In this document: piece after piece, positions 7,319 through 14,441 of the stretch
How positions within the stretch are numbered: position 1 is the first letter of the stretch
Layout of the letters: each line of letters opens with the position of its first letter
NCBI GenBank assembly: GCA_049314715.1
Contig: JBMOEL010000013.1
Location: forward strand, 1 to 24,370
Length of the DNA: 24,370 nt
Direction: 5' to 3'
From: JAFLDD01 sp049314715
GTDB taxonomy: Bacteria > Pseudomonadota > Alphaproteobacteria > Rickettsiales > UBA3002
Made by a program: the position numbers and the translations under genes
The notes under the pieces: model-generated
Database searches by the model: none
Told to the model about the DNA's origin: nothing
The model's input: only the letters and a program-made list of their open reading frames with translations

Positions 7319-8436
7319 TATTCGTACCCCTGCTCTTCAAGCTGTTTGCGGAATTTTTTAATGTCGTCATTAATCGCAATCGCCATTTTATCGCCCACAC
7401 GCCCGACTTGCGCGGTGGTAAGCGGCACGCCGCCGCACTTTACCTTCACAGGGTCATTGGGCGAGGTATTGAGCAAAATCGTTGAGCCAATTTTGAGATT
7501 CACAATCTCACCGAGCGATATTTTACGCTCGTCCAATATCGCCTCAACATCGATATGGGTTTGGCCCACTTCTTTGCCTAAATGCCGCTCCCACACGGAG
7601 TCTTGGCCGAATTTTTCACCCATGAACATTTGCAGCAGCAAATCACGAATCGGCTCGAGCGTTGCGTGTGGCAACACAATTTCAATCATACCGCCACGCT
7701 CTTCCATTTCCACGCGCAGGCGCACTAGCAGCGCCGCGCTGTTCGGGCGCGCAATCGCCGCAAAGCGCGGGTTGCTCTCCAAGCGGTCATATTGGAAGGT
7801 GATAGGCGAAATGGGGTCGAACGCGAGGCTCATATCGTTCAAAATAATCTCGACCATTTTCTTCACGATATCTTGCTCAATCGTCGTATAAGGGCGGCCC
7901 TCAACACGGATTGGTTTTTGGGTACGGCGCCCACCAAGTAACAAGTCAACAGTCGAATAAATTTGTGCGCTGTCGATGGTCAGAATGCCGAAGTTCTCCC
8001 ACTCCACGGCGCGATACACCACGAGCATGGCGGGAAGCGGAATCGAGTTGAGATAGTCGTCAAAACGCAGCGAAGCCATTGAGTCGATGCTCACATCCAC
8101 GTTATCAGAGGTAAAGTTACGCAAACTGGCCGAAAGCGAGCGCACGAGGCGGTCAAACACCACCTCCAGCATGGGCAGCTTCTCATACGCCATCATCGAC
8201 TTGTCGAGAATCGCGTAAATCCCGCTCGATCGGTCAGGACCAGAAGCCCCGCCGTCAAAACCGAGCAGCAAATCAATTTCGTCTTGGTTGAGCACACGCG
8301 CGGGCTCTTCATTACCAACCGCAGCGTCTGCCGCGGGCGTGTCAGCACCGCCTGCTTCCTCAGCGGCAAGCATCTTTTCCCACTCGCCTAATGCGGCGTC
8401 GTTTGCGTCTGCTGCTGTTGGATTCTCGTCGGCCAT
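7318..8436 (-). CDS. fliM: Flagellar motor switch protein FliM
   Basis: A 372-residue C-ring component that binds CheY-P and sets rotation direction. The N-terminal CheY-binding motif is visible as LNQDEIDLLLGFD, with EIDLLL at residues 53-58, behind an acidic, Ala-rich extension typical of alphaproteobacterial FliM. The CheC-like middle domain follows (SSGIYAILDKSMMAYEKLPMLEVVFDRL near 72-100), and a C-terminal SpoA/FliN-type domain covers about 295-372 (LGEIVNLKIGSTILLN, VKVKCGGVPL). The ATG at 8436 has no good Shine-Dalgarno, and an in-frame TAA lies three codons upstream, so the start is fixed. It lies 72 bp downstream of fliL and overlaps the next gene by one base. Confidence 0.96.
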   Translation of the reverse strand: MADENPTAADANDAALGEWEKMLAAEEAGGADTPAADAAVGNEEPARVLNQDEIDLLLGFDGGASGPDRSSGIYAILDKSMMAYEKLPMLEVVFDRLVRSLSASLRNFTSDNVDVSIDSMASLRFDDYLNSIPLPAMLVVYRAVEWENFGILTIDSAQIYSTVDLLLGGRRTQKPIRVEGRPYTTIEQDIVKKMVEIILNDMSLAFDPISPITFQYDRLESNPRFAAIARPNSAALLVRLRVEMEERGGMIEIVLPHATLEPIRDLLLQMFMGEKFGQDSVWERHLGKEVGQTHIDVEAILDERKISLGEIVNLKIGSTILLNTSPNDPVKVKCGGVPLTTAQVGRVGDKMAIAINDDIKKFRKQLEEQGYE

Positions 8437-8442
8437 GGTACT

Positions 8443-8457
8443 TTATCTGGTTGCAAA
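8443..8457 (+). repeat. 15-bp inverted repeat, copy upstream of fliM
   Basis: TTATCTGGTTGCAAA in the fliL-fliM gap is the exact reverse complement of 9088-9102 in the fliL/flgF divergent gap. It lies 6 bp upstream of the fliM start. No protein-coding explanation applies because both copies are noncoding. It may be a shared regulatory site. Confidence 0.5.
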
Positions 8458-8508
8458 ACTAATGCCACCTGCCTCGCGAATTATCGTTTTTTCTTATTTT
8501 TTATACAC

Positions 8509-9045
8509 TTACTGTACGATAATTTCACTAAAAAGTATATCCTTAACCAAGCCTTCTTCAATCGTTTTATTGAGACGTGTCATCAATTCATCACGCAAAC
8601 GGTAAATTCCGGCAGAGCCGTTCAAGTCCGTCGGGCGCATTTCGCGCAAATAGGTATTGAACGTATCGACGATGCGCGGCTTATTCGCTTCAACCAGCGC
8701 CACCGCCTCTTGGTCACGCAATTCGAGCGTCACCGACATTTTCAAGAAGCTCACACGCGCGGTTGAACTACTAAGGTTCACAAGGAATTCTGGCAATTCA
8801 TAATAGACCGGCTTTGCAACACCCTTACCGCCTTTTGCATCGGCTGTTTCCTCGGTTGCTGCTTCTTCTTCCTTTTTATCACCGCCGCCCAGCACGCCAG
8901 ATGCCATAAGGCCGCCACCAACAGCCAGCAGCAATACCACTGCACCAATAATCATGATGAGTTTGCTTTTGCCTTTTTTGGCACCCTCTTCCGACTCTTC
9001 GCCTTCCGAGTCTTCCGTTTCAGCTTCCGTTTTTTTGGTGGCCAT
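8509..9045 (-). CDS. fliL: Flagellar basal body-associated protein FliL
   Basis: A 178-residue single-pass inner-membrane protein that surrounds and supports the stator. An acidic, Lys-rich cytoplasmic N-terminus of about 27 residues leads into one transmembrane helix (about 28-50, KLIMIIGAVVLLLAVGG). A low-complexity Glu/Ala linker and the periplasmic FliL domain follow, with ELPEFLVNLSSS near residue 84, FLKMSVTLELRD, and the characteristic end VKDILFSEIIVQ. The ATG at 9045-9043 is preceded by AGGAG about 9 nt upstream. It is the first gene of the leftward operon fliL-fliM-DUF6468-motE and divergent from flgF. Confidence 0.95.
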   Translation of the reverse strand: MATKKTEAETEDSEGEESEEGAKKGKSKLIMIIGAVVLLLAVGGGLMASGVLGGGDKKEEEAATEETADAKGGKGVAKPVYYELPEFLVNLSSSTARVSFLKMSVTLELRDQEAVALVEANKPRIVDTFNTYLREMRPTDLNGSAGIYRLRDELMTRLNKTIEEGLVKDILFSEIIVQ

Positions 9046-9087
9046 AATGTTGATACTCCTGACTTGGTTCTAGCGCACCGCAACAAG

Positions 9088-9102
9088 TTTGCAACCAGAT
9101 AA
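9088..9102 (+). repeat. 15-bp inverted repeat, copy in the fliL/flgF divergent region
   Basis: TTTGCAACCAGATAA is the exact reverse complement of 8443-8457. It lies 42 bp upstream of fliL and about 50-60 bp upstream of the sigma-54 -24 element of flgF. TTTGC at 9088-9092 also pairs with GCAAA at 9105-9109. The position would suit an activator site for either promoter; function is inferred. Confidence 0.5.
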
Positions 9103-9149
9103 CAGCAAATCATCCACAAACTTCTGAAAAATCACCATGTAATGCTGTT

Positions 9150-9165
9150 TGGCACGCCCCTTGCT
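9150..9165 (+). promoter_or_regulatory. Sigma-54 (-24/-12) promoter of flgFGAH
   Basis: TGGCACG at 9150-9156, four bases CCCC, then TTGCT at 9161-9165 match the consensus TGGCACG-N4-TTGCW at every position. The GG (9151-9152) and GC (9163-9164) have the required spacing. Transcription would start near 9176, leaving a leader of about 36 nt before flgF. Sigma-54 with an enhancer-binding protein of the FlbD/FlrC type controls rod and ring genes in several alphaproteobacteria; the activator is not in this window. Confidence 0.92.
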
Positions 9166-9211
9166 TATTCTTTGGGCAAGGCGACAGATAGACGCCTCAG
9201 GGAGCACAAGA

Positions 9212-9943
9212 ATGGACAATAGTATATATATCGCACTTTCTCGTCAAATGACGCTGTTTCGCGATATGGAAGTCACCTCCAACAATATCGCCAACGTGAA
9301 TACGACGGGCTATCAGGCGGAAAAATTACTTTTCCAAGATTATCTCGTTCCTGACGGTCAAAAATTTAACAGCAAAATGGCATTTGCCCGCGACCCCGTC
9401 AGCTACCGTGATGATAGCGAAGGCCGCATGAAAACGACAGGCAATAGCTTTGATTTAGGCATCGCAGGTCCAGGATATTTCAAAGTCGAAACCCCACTGG
9501 GCGAGCGTTATACGCGCGCTGGAAATTTTTCCCTTAATGGTGAAGGCACGCTCGTGACCATGGAAGGCTACCCCGTATTGAGCCCCGATGGCGGCACGAT
9601 TACCCTGCCTGATAACATCAATGATATTACTATCAATGGCGCGGGTGAAATCACCGGTGGTGGAGATGAATTAGGCGTTATCGGCATCGTCGAATTCCCT
9701 AATGAGCAAGAACTTGAGCGTGTTGGCAGTGCCATGTTCAAAACCACTCAAGATCCAGAGCCTGCCGTACAATCTAACGTCATGCAAGGCGTGCTCGAAA
9801 CCTCGAACGTCAATGGCGTAGGCGAATTGGTACGCGTTATGCAAGTAAGCCGTTCAGTAGGCAGCACCGCGAAATTCATCGAGGTCATGTATGACCTGCA
9901 ACGTAAAACATCAACAACCTACGGCCGACCAGCTCAAGGGTAG
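9212..9943 (+). CDS. flgF: Flagellar proximal rod protein FlgF
   Basis: A 244-residue rod protein of the flagellar basal body, exported by the flagellar type III apparatus without a cleaved signal. The N-terminal rod signature is clear: IYIALSRQMTLFRDMEVTSN followed by NIANVNTTGYQAE. The C-terminal one is LETSNVNGVGELVRVMQVSR near residue 200. The central domain has FDLGIAGPGYFKVETPLGERYTRAGNF, as in FlgE/F/G proteins. I chose the ATG at 9212: AGGGAG lies 7 nt upstream, the family starts here, and the open frame further up overlaps the sigma-54 promoter. It is the first gene of flgF-flgG-flgA-flgH, 18 bp from flgG. Confidence 0.96.
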   Translation: MDNSIYIALSRQMTLFRDMEVTSNNIANVNTTGYQAEKLLFQDYLVPDGQKFNSKMAFARDPVSYRDDSEGRMKTTGNSFDLGIAGPGYFKVETPLGERYTRAGNFSLNGEGTLVTMEGYPVLSPDGGTITLPDNINDITINGAGEITGGGDELGVIGIVEFPNEQELERVGSAMFKTTQDPEPAVQSNVMQGVLETSNVNGVGELVRVMQVSRSVGSTAKFIEVMYDLQRKTSTTYGRPAQG

Positions 9944-9961
9944 TAACACAGGGAGTGTAAC

Positions 9962-10747
9962 ATGCGTTCATTAAACATAGCCGCGACGGGTCTTACGGCA
10001 CAACAAACCAACGTGGATGCGATTTCGCAGAACTTGGCGAACATGACCACCACAGGTTATAAAGCACAGCGCCCTGAATTTCAGGATCTGATTTATCAGG
10101 ATTTGAAACGCGTCGGCACCAACTCGACCGACCAAGGCACGATTCTACCCGTTGGTGTGCAAATCGGTTTGGGTGTGAAAACAGGCGCTATCTCGCGCAA
10201 TACGGGCCAAGGCACGGTTCAAGCAACCGAGAACCCACTCGATATTGCTGTACAAGGTAAGGGTTACTTTCAAATAGAATTGCCCGATGGCACGACAGCC
10301 TACACGCGTGACGGCGCATTCAAAATTTCACAAGACGGCATCATCGTCACCCGCGAGGGCTACACGGTGCAGCCCGCTATCACCATTCCGCAAGACGCGG
10401 TGGATGTCAGCATCAATAGTTCCGGTCAAGTCGAGGTGCTACTTCAAGGTCAGGTCGACCCACAACAGCTAGGTCAAATGGAAATGGCCAGCTTCATCAA
10501 CCCAGCAGGATTACAAGCGATTGGTGATAACATGTTTCTCGAAACCGCCGCTTCAGGTGATCCGATTTTAGGCAACGCAGGCGAAGACAGCTTTGGCACC
10601 TTGCTGCAAGGCTATTTGGAGAATTCGAACGTGAATCCCGTAAGCGAAATCACCGACCTGATTGTTGCTCAGCGCGCCTATGAAATGAACACGAAGGTAC
10701 TGACCGCATCCGACGAGATGCTGCAGTCACTCAACCAATCGGTCTAA
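9962..10747 (+). CDS. flgG: Flagellar distal rod protein FlgG
   Basis: A 261-residue distal rod subunit, the usual length. The N-terminus MRSLNIAATGLTAQQTNVDA, then ISQNLANMTTTGYKAQRPEF, and the segment DLIYQDLKRVGTNSTDQGT are diagnostic of FlgG; the DLIYQDLKRVG stretch separates it from FlgF and FlgE. The central GYFQIELPDGTTAYTRDGAF and the C-terminal LENSNVNPVSEITDLIVAQR, ending in KVLTASDEMLQSLNQSV, complete the family. The ATG at 9962 follows GGGAG at a good distance. Co-transcribed with flgF from the sigma-54 promoter. Confidence 0.98.
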   Translation: MRSLNIAATGLTAQQTNVDAISQNLANMTTTGYKAQRPEFQDLIYQDLKRVGTNSTDQGTILPVGVQIGLGVKTGAISRNTGQGTVQATENPLDIAVQGKGYFQIELPDGTTAYTRDGAFKISQDGIIVTREGYTVQPAITIPQDAVDVSINSSGQVEVLLQGQVDPQQLGQMEMASFINPAGLQAIGDNMFLETAASGDPILGNAGEDSFGTLLQGYLENSNVNPVSEITDLIVAQRAYEMNTKVLTASDEMLQSLNQSV

Positions 10748-10757
10748 GGAGCCTTAG

Positions 10758-11615
10758 ATGAAAGTATTACAAAGCAAATTTTGTCATACCGTTCGCGCAG
10801 CGCAACGGTATCTTAAGACCCCGACGCTAAAGGTCGGGGTGACAGCTTTGTTGATGTTTACAGCCATGCCTGCACTTGCAGGTGATTGGATTCCCGCAAC
10901 ACAATATGGCGCAAGCAAACAGCAACTTGCAGCACTCGCCCCACTACCTAATCAGCCCACCTACTTCAATATCACCATGAAAGACGTGGAAAAGAAAGTG
11001 GCCGAAGCGATGGTTGGCGAAGGTGTTGCGGAACATGTTGAAACGAATGTCCTGCCATCCGGCACACCGCTTTTATATAAAGCCAACCACCCCATCGAAT
11101 TAGTAGTTCATGCCCTGCAAGTCGACCCTGATGCGAAGCGCTGGCAGGCAGAAGCCTACATCATCGCTGACGGTAAAACCGAAGCAGTCAAACCGATTGC
11201 GGGACGCTATGACGAAATGATGCGCGTGCCTATGCTGACGCGCCAAATGGGTATGAAAGACGTCATCACGCTCGATGATTTGGAAATGCGCCTCGTACCA
11301 AGTCGCAAACTGCGTAAAGACACGGTGTTGGATGTAGACCACATGATTGGCAAGTCTGCGCGCCGGATGATTTCAGCCGACCGCATGATTCGCCAAAGCG
11401 AACTGACTACGGCTATTGCAGTCGAAAAAGACCGCTCCGTCGAGATGATTTATCGCACACCCACTATGTCGATTCGCACCATGGGCAAAGCACTGGAAAA
11501 TGGCGCAGCGGGTGAACTAATTCGCGTCATGAATCAAGATACACAACGTACCATTAGTGCAAAAGTGATTGATAGCTCACGCGTCGAAGTGGCGCCCATG
11601 AGCGCGATAAATTAG
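10758..11615 (+). CDS. flgA: Flagellar P-ring assembly chaperone FlgA, with in-frame repeat insertion
   Basis: Periplasmic chaperone for FlgI assembly into the P-ring. At 285 residues it carries a SAF domain, with PMLTRQMGMKDVITLDDLEM, MIGKSARRMISADRMIRQSE and the conserved C-terminal GAAGELIRVMNQDTQRTISA. The N-terminus is odd: MKVLQSKF, then 21 residues encoded by a 63-bp palindromic element (10782-10844), then the hydrophobic core ALLMFTAMPALAG of the Sec signal peptide. Removing the element keeps the frame and leaves a compact signal peptide. AAGGAG stands 6 nt before the ATG. It begins 10 bp after flgG. Whether the longer signal still exports well is unknown. Confidence 0.93.
   Translation: MKVLQSKFCHTVRAAQRYLKTPTLKVGVTALLMFTAMPALAGDWIPATQYGASKQQLAALAPLPNQPTYFNITMKDVEKKVAEAMVGEGVAEHVETNVLPSGTPLLYKANHPIELVVHALQVDPDAKRWQAEAYIIADGKTEAVKPIAGRYDEMMRVPMLTRQMGMKDVITLDDLEMRLVPSRKLRKDTVLDVDHMIGKSARRMISADRMIRQSELTTAIAVEKDRSVEMIYRTPTMSIRTMGKALENGAAGELIRVMNQDTQRTISAKVIDSSRVEVAPMSAIN
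10782..10844 (+). repeat. 63-bp palindromic repeat element inserted in frame in flgA
   Basis: The element begins TGTCA (10782-10786) and ends TGACA (10840-10844). It holds two hairpins: ATACCGTT (10786-10793) with AACGGTAT (10804-10811), and CCCCGAC (10819-10825) with GTCGGGG (10833-10839). Its length is 21 codons exactly and it contains no stop in the flgA frame. Its ends resemble those of the intergenic element at 12901-13005 (GTCATNCC ... GATGAC-type). This is the behaviour of palindromic elements that tolerate insertion into coding sequence. Confidence 0.75.
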
Positions 11616-11625
11616 GGAGTAGGTT

Positions 11626-12354
11626 ATGAAACGACACACGATAGTACTACTCACCAGCGTCCTGAGCCTCAGCGCCTGCGCGAACACGATTGATAAACTC
11701 GCCCGCACTGGCCAACAACCGCCACTGACAAAAGTCGAAAATCCTCAGTCGCGCCCAGATTATCAACCCCTCAGCTGGCCGCTGCCAGACCCTGAGGCTT
11801 CCTCGGTTCGCACGGCAAATTCACTCTGGCAACCGGGTAGCCGCGCCTTCTTCCGCGATCAGCGCGCTGCACGCGTCGGTGATATTTTGCGGGTGAATGT
11901 TTCGATTAACGATCAAGCGCAGCTCGACAACAAAACCAACCGTGGCCGCAATTCGACCGAAAACGTCGCAGCGCCCATCGCCTTTGGCTTCGAGAAGAAA
12001 CTACCCGGCAACCCAGCAACACTTGCTGATATCACCAGTGATACCAAAACCACCAGCGATGGTAAAATCGACCGCAAAGAAAAAATCACTACCCAAATCG
12101 CAGCACTCGTGACGCAAGTATTGCCAAACGGGAATTTAGTGATTGAGGGTACGCAGGAAATTTTGGTGAATTACGAAATTCGTGAAGTGGCCATTAACGG
12201 AGTCATCCGCCCGCAGGATATTAATTCCGACAACACGATTGATTCAACCCAAGTGGCGCAGGCGCGCATTACTTATAGTGGTCGTGGCCAAATCAGCGAC
12301 GTGCAACAACCACGCTGGGGCCAGCAAGTATTTGAAGCGATTATGCCGTTTTAG
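11626..12354 (+). CDS. flgH: Flagellar L-ring lipoprotein FlgH
   Basis: A 242-residue outer-membrane lipoprotein that forms the L-ring around the rod. A lipoprotein signal peptide ends in lipobox LSAC with the acylated cysteine at C18. Family markers are SLWQPGSRAFFRDQRAARVG, then DILRVNVSINDQAQLDNKT, TQIAALVTQVLPNGNLVIEG, then TQEILVNYEIREVAINGVIR, PQDINSDNTIDSTQVAQARI, and the end GWGQQVFEAIMPF-like WGQQVFEAIMPF. GGGAG stands 7 nt before the ATG and flgA ends 10 bp upstream. It is the last gene of the operon in this window; flgI, which usually follows, is absent. I saw no convincing terminator after it. Confidence 0.97.
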   Translation: MKRHTIVLLTSVLSLSACANTIDKLARTGQQPPLTKVENPQSRPDYQPLSWPLPDPEASSVRTANSLWQPGSRAFFRDQRAARVGDILRVNVSINDQAQLDNKTNRGRNSTENVAAPIAFGFEKKLPGNPATLADITSDTKTTSDGKIDRKEKITTQIAALVTQVLPNGNLVIEGTQEILVNYEIREVAINGVIRPQDINSDNTIDSTQVAQARITYSGRGQISDVQQPRWGQQVFEAIMPF

Positions 12355-12380
12355 ATGAAAATAAATAATAGACTGAAAAA

Positions 12381-12806
12381 TTATGCGCTCATCAAACCAA
12401 AATCGGATTCCCTAGCTCTTTTCTGCTCGAAAAATCCAGGTGCGAAGAATTCTTCTGCCTTGAACTCCATCAACGCAGCCTCTTTAACATTAGCAAACTG
12501 ATACACAGTAGTCTGTACTGGCTCAACTACCGATAGACCTTGGCTAGGCGCATCAACTGAACGACCACCCAAACCGCCTACCCAATTAGCAAACTTGTCT
12601 ACACCACTCTCAACCGCATCGAGAGCATCACCAGAATGCGTTATTGCATTTATGGTACCCTTAAAACCACCTAAAGCAACAGAGCACCCAGCGCTTACCA
12701 AACCTTCAGCGGCTTCAAACGCTAGCGCTATAATGTCTGGACAAATTGGTTTATCCAGCAAACTTTGCGACGAACTTCCTAAACTTATTGCATTAGCTAT
12801 AGGCAT
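12381..12806 (-). CDS. Orphan hypothetical protein
   Basis: A 141-residue protein with no family I recognise. A small-residue, weakly hydrophobic stretch at about residues 27-60 (IIALAFEAAEGLVSAGCSVA followed by LGGFKGTINAIT) could be an amphipathic or membrane-associated helix pair. A second glycine-rich segment, WVGGLGGRS, sits near residue 77, and the C-terminus is charged (FKAEEFFAPGFFEQKRARES). GGGAG is only 1 nt from the ATG at 12806, which is unusually close, so the start is uncertain. It converges on flgH with 26 bp between. A PhoB-box-like repeat lies 43 bp upstream of its start. I regard it as a probable real gene because of the upstream signals and open length. Confidence 0.55.
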   Translation of the reverse strand: MPIANAISLGSSSQSLLDKPICPDIIALAFEAAEGLVSAGCSVALGGFKGTINAITHSGDALDAVESGVDKFANWVGGLGGRSVDAPSQGLSVVEPVQTTVYQFANVKEAALMEFKAEEFFAPGFFEQKRARESDFGLMSA

Positions 12807-12849
12807 ACTCCCGTTATACCATTTTATTCCCTAATAAATAGTTAAGAAA

Positions 12850-12870
12850 TGTCACGCAATTGTCATAAAT
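12850..12870 (-). promoter_or_regulatory. PhoB-box-like direct repeat upstream of the orphan gene
   Basis: On the plus strand TGTCAC (12850-12855) and TGTCATAAAT (12861-12870) recur with an 11-bp period, matching the block at 3480-3500 at 17 of 21 positions. It ends 43 bp before the orphan start codon at 12806, the same distance as in the exonuclease case. Relative to the gene, however, the repeat points the opposite way, which weakens a simple PhoB activation model. Confidence 0.4.
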
Positions 12871-12883
12871 TATTAAGTTATTG

Positions 12884-12899
12884 ATTTAATTCATTAAAT
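12884..12899. repeat. A+T palindrome next to the repeat element
   Basis: ATTTAAT (12884-12890), TC, ATTAAAT (12893-12899) is a perfect 7-bp inverted repeat with a 2-nt gap, one base away from the left end of the element at 12901. It could be an operator or simply an A+T-rich insertion target. No function can be assigned. Confidence 0.3.
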
Positions 12900-12900
12900 A

Positions 12901-13005
12901 TCGTCATTCCAGCGAAAGCTGGAATCCACCTTACTCATGAAATAGATTCCCGATGAAGCTTCGTAATCTCGCTACGCTCGAACTTCGCTAGCTCGGGAAT
13001 GACGA
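12901..13005. repeat. 105-bp palindromic intergenic repeat element
   Basis: Perfect 10-bp terminal inverted repeats, TCGTCATTCC (12901-12910) and GGAATGACGA (12996-13005), enclose two hairpins. ATTCCAGC-GAAA-GCTGGAAT at 12906-12925 has an 8-bp stem with a GAAA tetraloop. ATTCCCGA (12946-12953) pairs with TCGGGAAT (12993-13000) across a longer arm. It ends 4 bp from the stop codon of the carboxypeptidase gene and may also serve as its transcript end. No transposase is encoded; elements of this type are moved in trans or are relics. Confidence 0.75.
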
Positions 13006-13009
13006 GAAA

Positions 13010-14350
13010 CTACAACGCCCCAGCGCGGTAAATAAAGCACGGCGAGTTATTCGAAATCAGCACCTGACAGGCGCGTTTGGCTTGGTCTTCAGAAATATTC
13101 TCAAGCCGCGCACGGTGAATCACCACTTGTGCGGGTGAGCCAGCACCCACCACCATAATGCGTGAGCCTTGCAAACTTTGCTGTGCGAGCACCATCGCAT
13201 TCGCCGCCGCGCGCTCGGCTTGCGCACGATCCGAGAAGGCACCAACTTGAATGCCCCACTCTGCACCGAGATTCGCCACAGGCTGACGCTCACGCAACTG
13301 CGCCTCTAACGTTTGCGGTTGCGCAGCGCTTGCGACCTGCACCTGCACGTTTTGTTGTTCGGCGCGCACAATCCCTCTGTCTTGAGGCACGGCGGCATAT
13401 TGTGTCGCTGTTACGCGTTGGTTGGCAGGCGCAATAGCGGGTGGGTGTAAATCATTCGGTAGATTACTCGCATTCAGCACACCACGTGATACGCCACCAC
13501 GCTGCGCCAGAACACGATAGCTCTGCCCAAGCAGCGCAATCATTCGATCATCACGCCAACGCGCTGTTCCGCCACCAAGCACCACACCAATCAGTCGACG
13601 GCCGCCGCGCTCGACCGATGTGACCAAATTGAAACCAGCCGCGTTGATGAACCCTGTCTTAATGCCATCCGCACCCGTAAAGCGGCCAATGACGCGGTTA
13701 TGCGTATAGTAGGTGGCACCTTTCCAGCTAAATTGCTTGTCATCAAAATAGCCATAATACTTGGGGAAATCGCGCTTGAGCGCAATGCCGAGTTTCGCCA
13801 TATCACGCGCCGTTGTTACCTGCGCGCGGTTTGGTAAACCATTGGGATTCACAAACACAGTATTTTTCATGCCAAGCGCTCTGGCTTTGTCGGTCATCAT
13901 TTTCCCGAAATTACTGACAGACCCACCCAAATGCTCCGCCACCACCACTGCAACGTCATTCGCAGAACGAATCACCAACGCGCGAATCGCGGTTTCTACG
14001 GGCACCATATCACGCGTGCTGAGGCTAATGTTGGTCTGTGGCTGCATCGCGGCTTGTGGCGAAACTTTCATGCGCGTACCCATCGTGACTTTGCCTTTTT
14101 CGAGCGCCTCGAACAACAAATATAATGTCATCATTTTAGTGAGAGATGCAGGGTAACGCTGCGCATCCGCATTTTGTTGGTGAAGCACTTCGCCCGTTAC
14201 AGAATCAACCACATAGGCAGCATAACGTGGGTCATTCACACCCGTGCGCGGAACAGATTTAGCCTGCGGGCGCGCAGCCGTTGCATAAGGCGCCATCATG
14301 GTTGATGTCGCAAAAAATGCTACGAGCAGAAGGCATAGCCAGCGTTTCAT
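13010..14350 (-). CDS. D-alanyl-D-alanine carboxypeptidase (S11) with SPOR domain
   Basis: A 446-residue periplasmic penicillin-binding protein of the DacA/DacC type that trims the terminal D-Ala from peptidoglycan stem peptides. A Sec signal peptide covers about residues 1-26. The serine acyl-enzyme motifs are intact: S69-L-T-K72, S129-A-N131 and K231-T-G233. After a Gln/Ala-rich linker, residues from about 365 to the end form a SPOR domain (EWGIQVGAFSDRAQAERAAA), which binds denuded glycan and targets the enzyme to the division site; this fusion is common in alphaproteobacteria. AAGGGGA lies 4-5 nt before the ATG. The stop is 4 bp from the palindromic element at 12901-13005. Confidence 0.94.
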   Translation of the reverse strand: MKRWLCLLLVAFFATSTMMAPYATAARPQAKSVPRTGVNDPRYAAYVVDSVTGEVLHQQNADAQRYPASLTKMMTLYLLFEALEKGKVTMGTRMKVSPQAAMQPQTNISLSTRDMVPVETAIRALVIRSANDVAVVVAEHLGGSVSNFGKMMTDKARALGMKNTVFVNPNGLPNRAQVTTARDMAKLGIALKRDFPKYYGYFDDKQFSWKGATYYTHNRVIGRFTGADGIKTGFINAAGFNLVTSVERGGRRLIGVVLGGGTARWRDDRMIALLGQSYRVLAQRGGVSRGVLNASNLPNDLHPPAIAPANQRVTATQYAAVPQDRGIVRAEQQNVQVQVASAAQPQTLEAQLRERQPVANLGAEWGIQVGAFSDRAQAERAAANAMVLAQQSLQGSRIMVVGAGSPAQVVIHRARLENISEDQAKRACQVLISNNSPCFIYRAGAL

Positions 14351-14441
14351 CCAGTCCCCTTAGGTCTTTTATTATTGAGTACAGATTGTTTTTAGTCGTC
14401 ACGTACTACGGCGCAACCTTTTGTTGCCGCCCTGTGGATAC

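Noticed and set aside
9046..9150. A second, leftward sigma-54 promoter for fliL.
   Set aside because: No GG-N10-GC pair of acceptable quality is present on the minus strand; the best candidate, near 9080-9100, gives GT in place of GC.
12835..12900. Several TTAA blocks suggested a CtrA site (TTAA-N7-TTAA).
   Set aside because: The spacings between adjacent blocks are 9 and 4, not 7; the region is simply A+T-rich.
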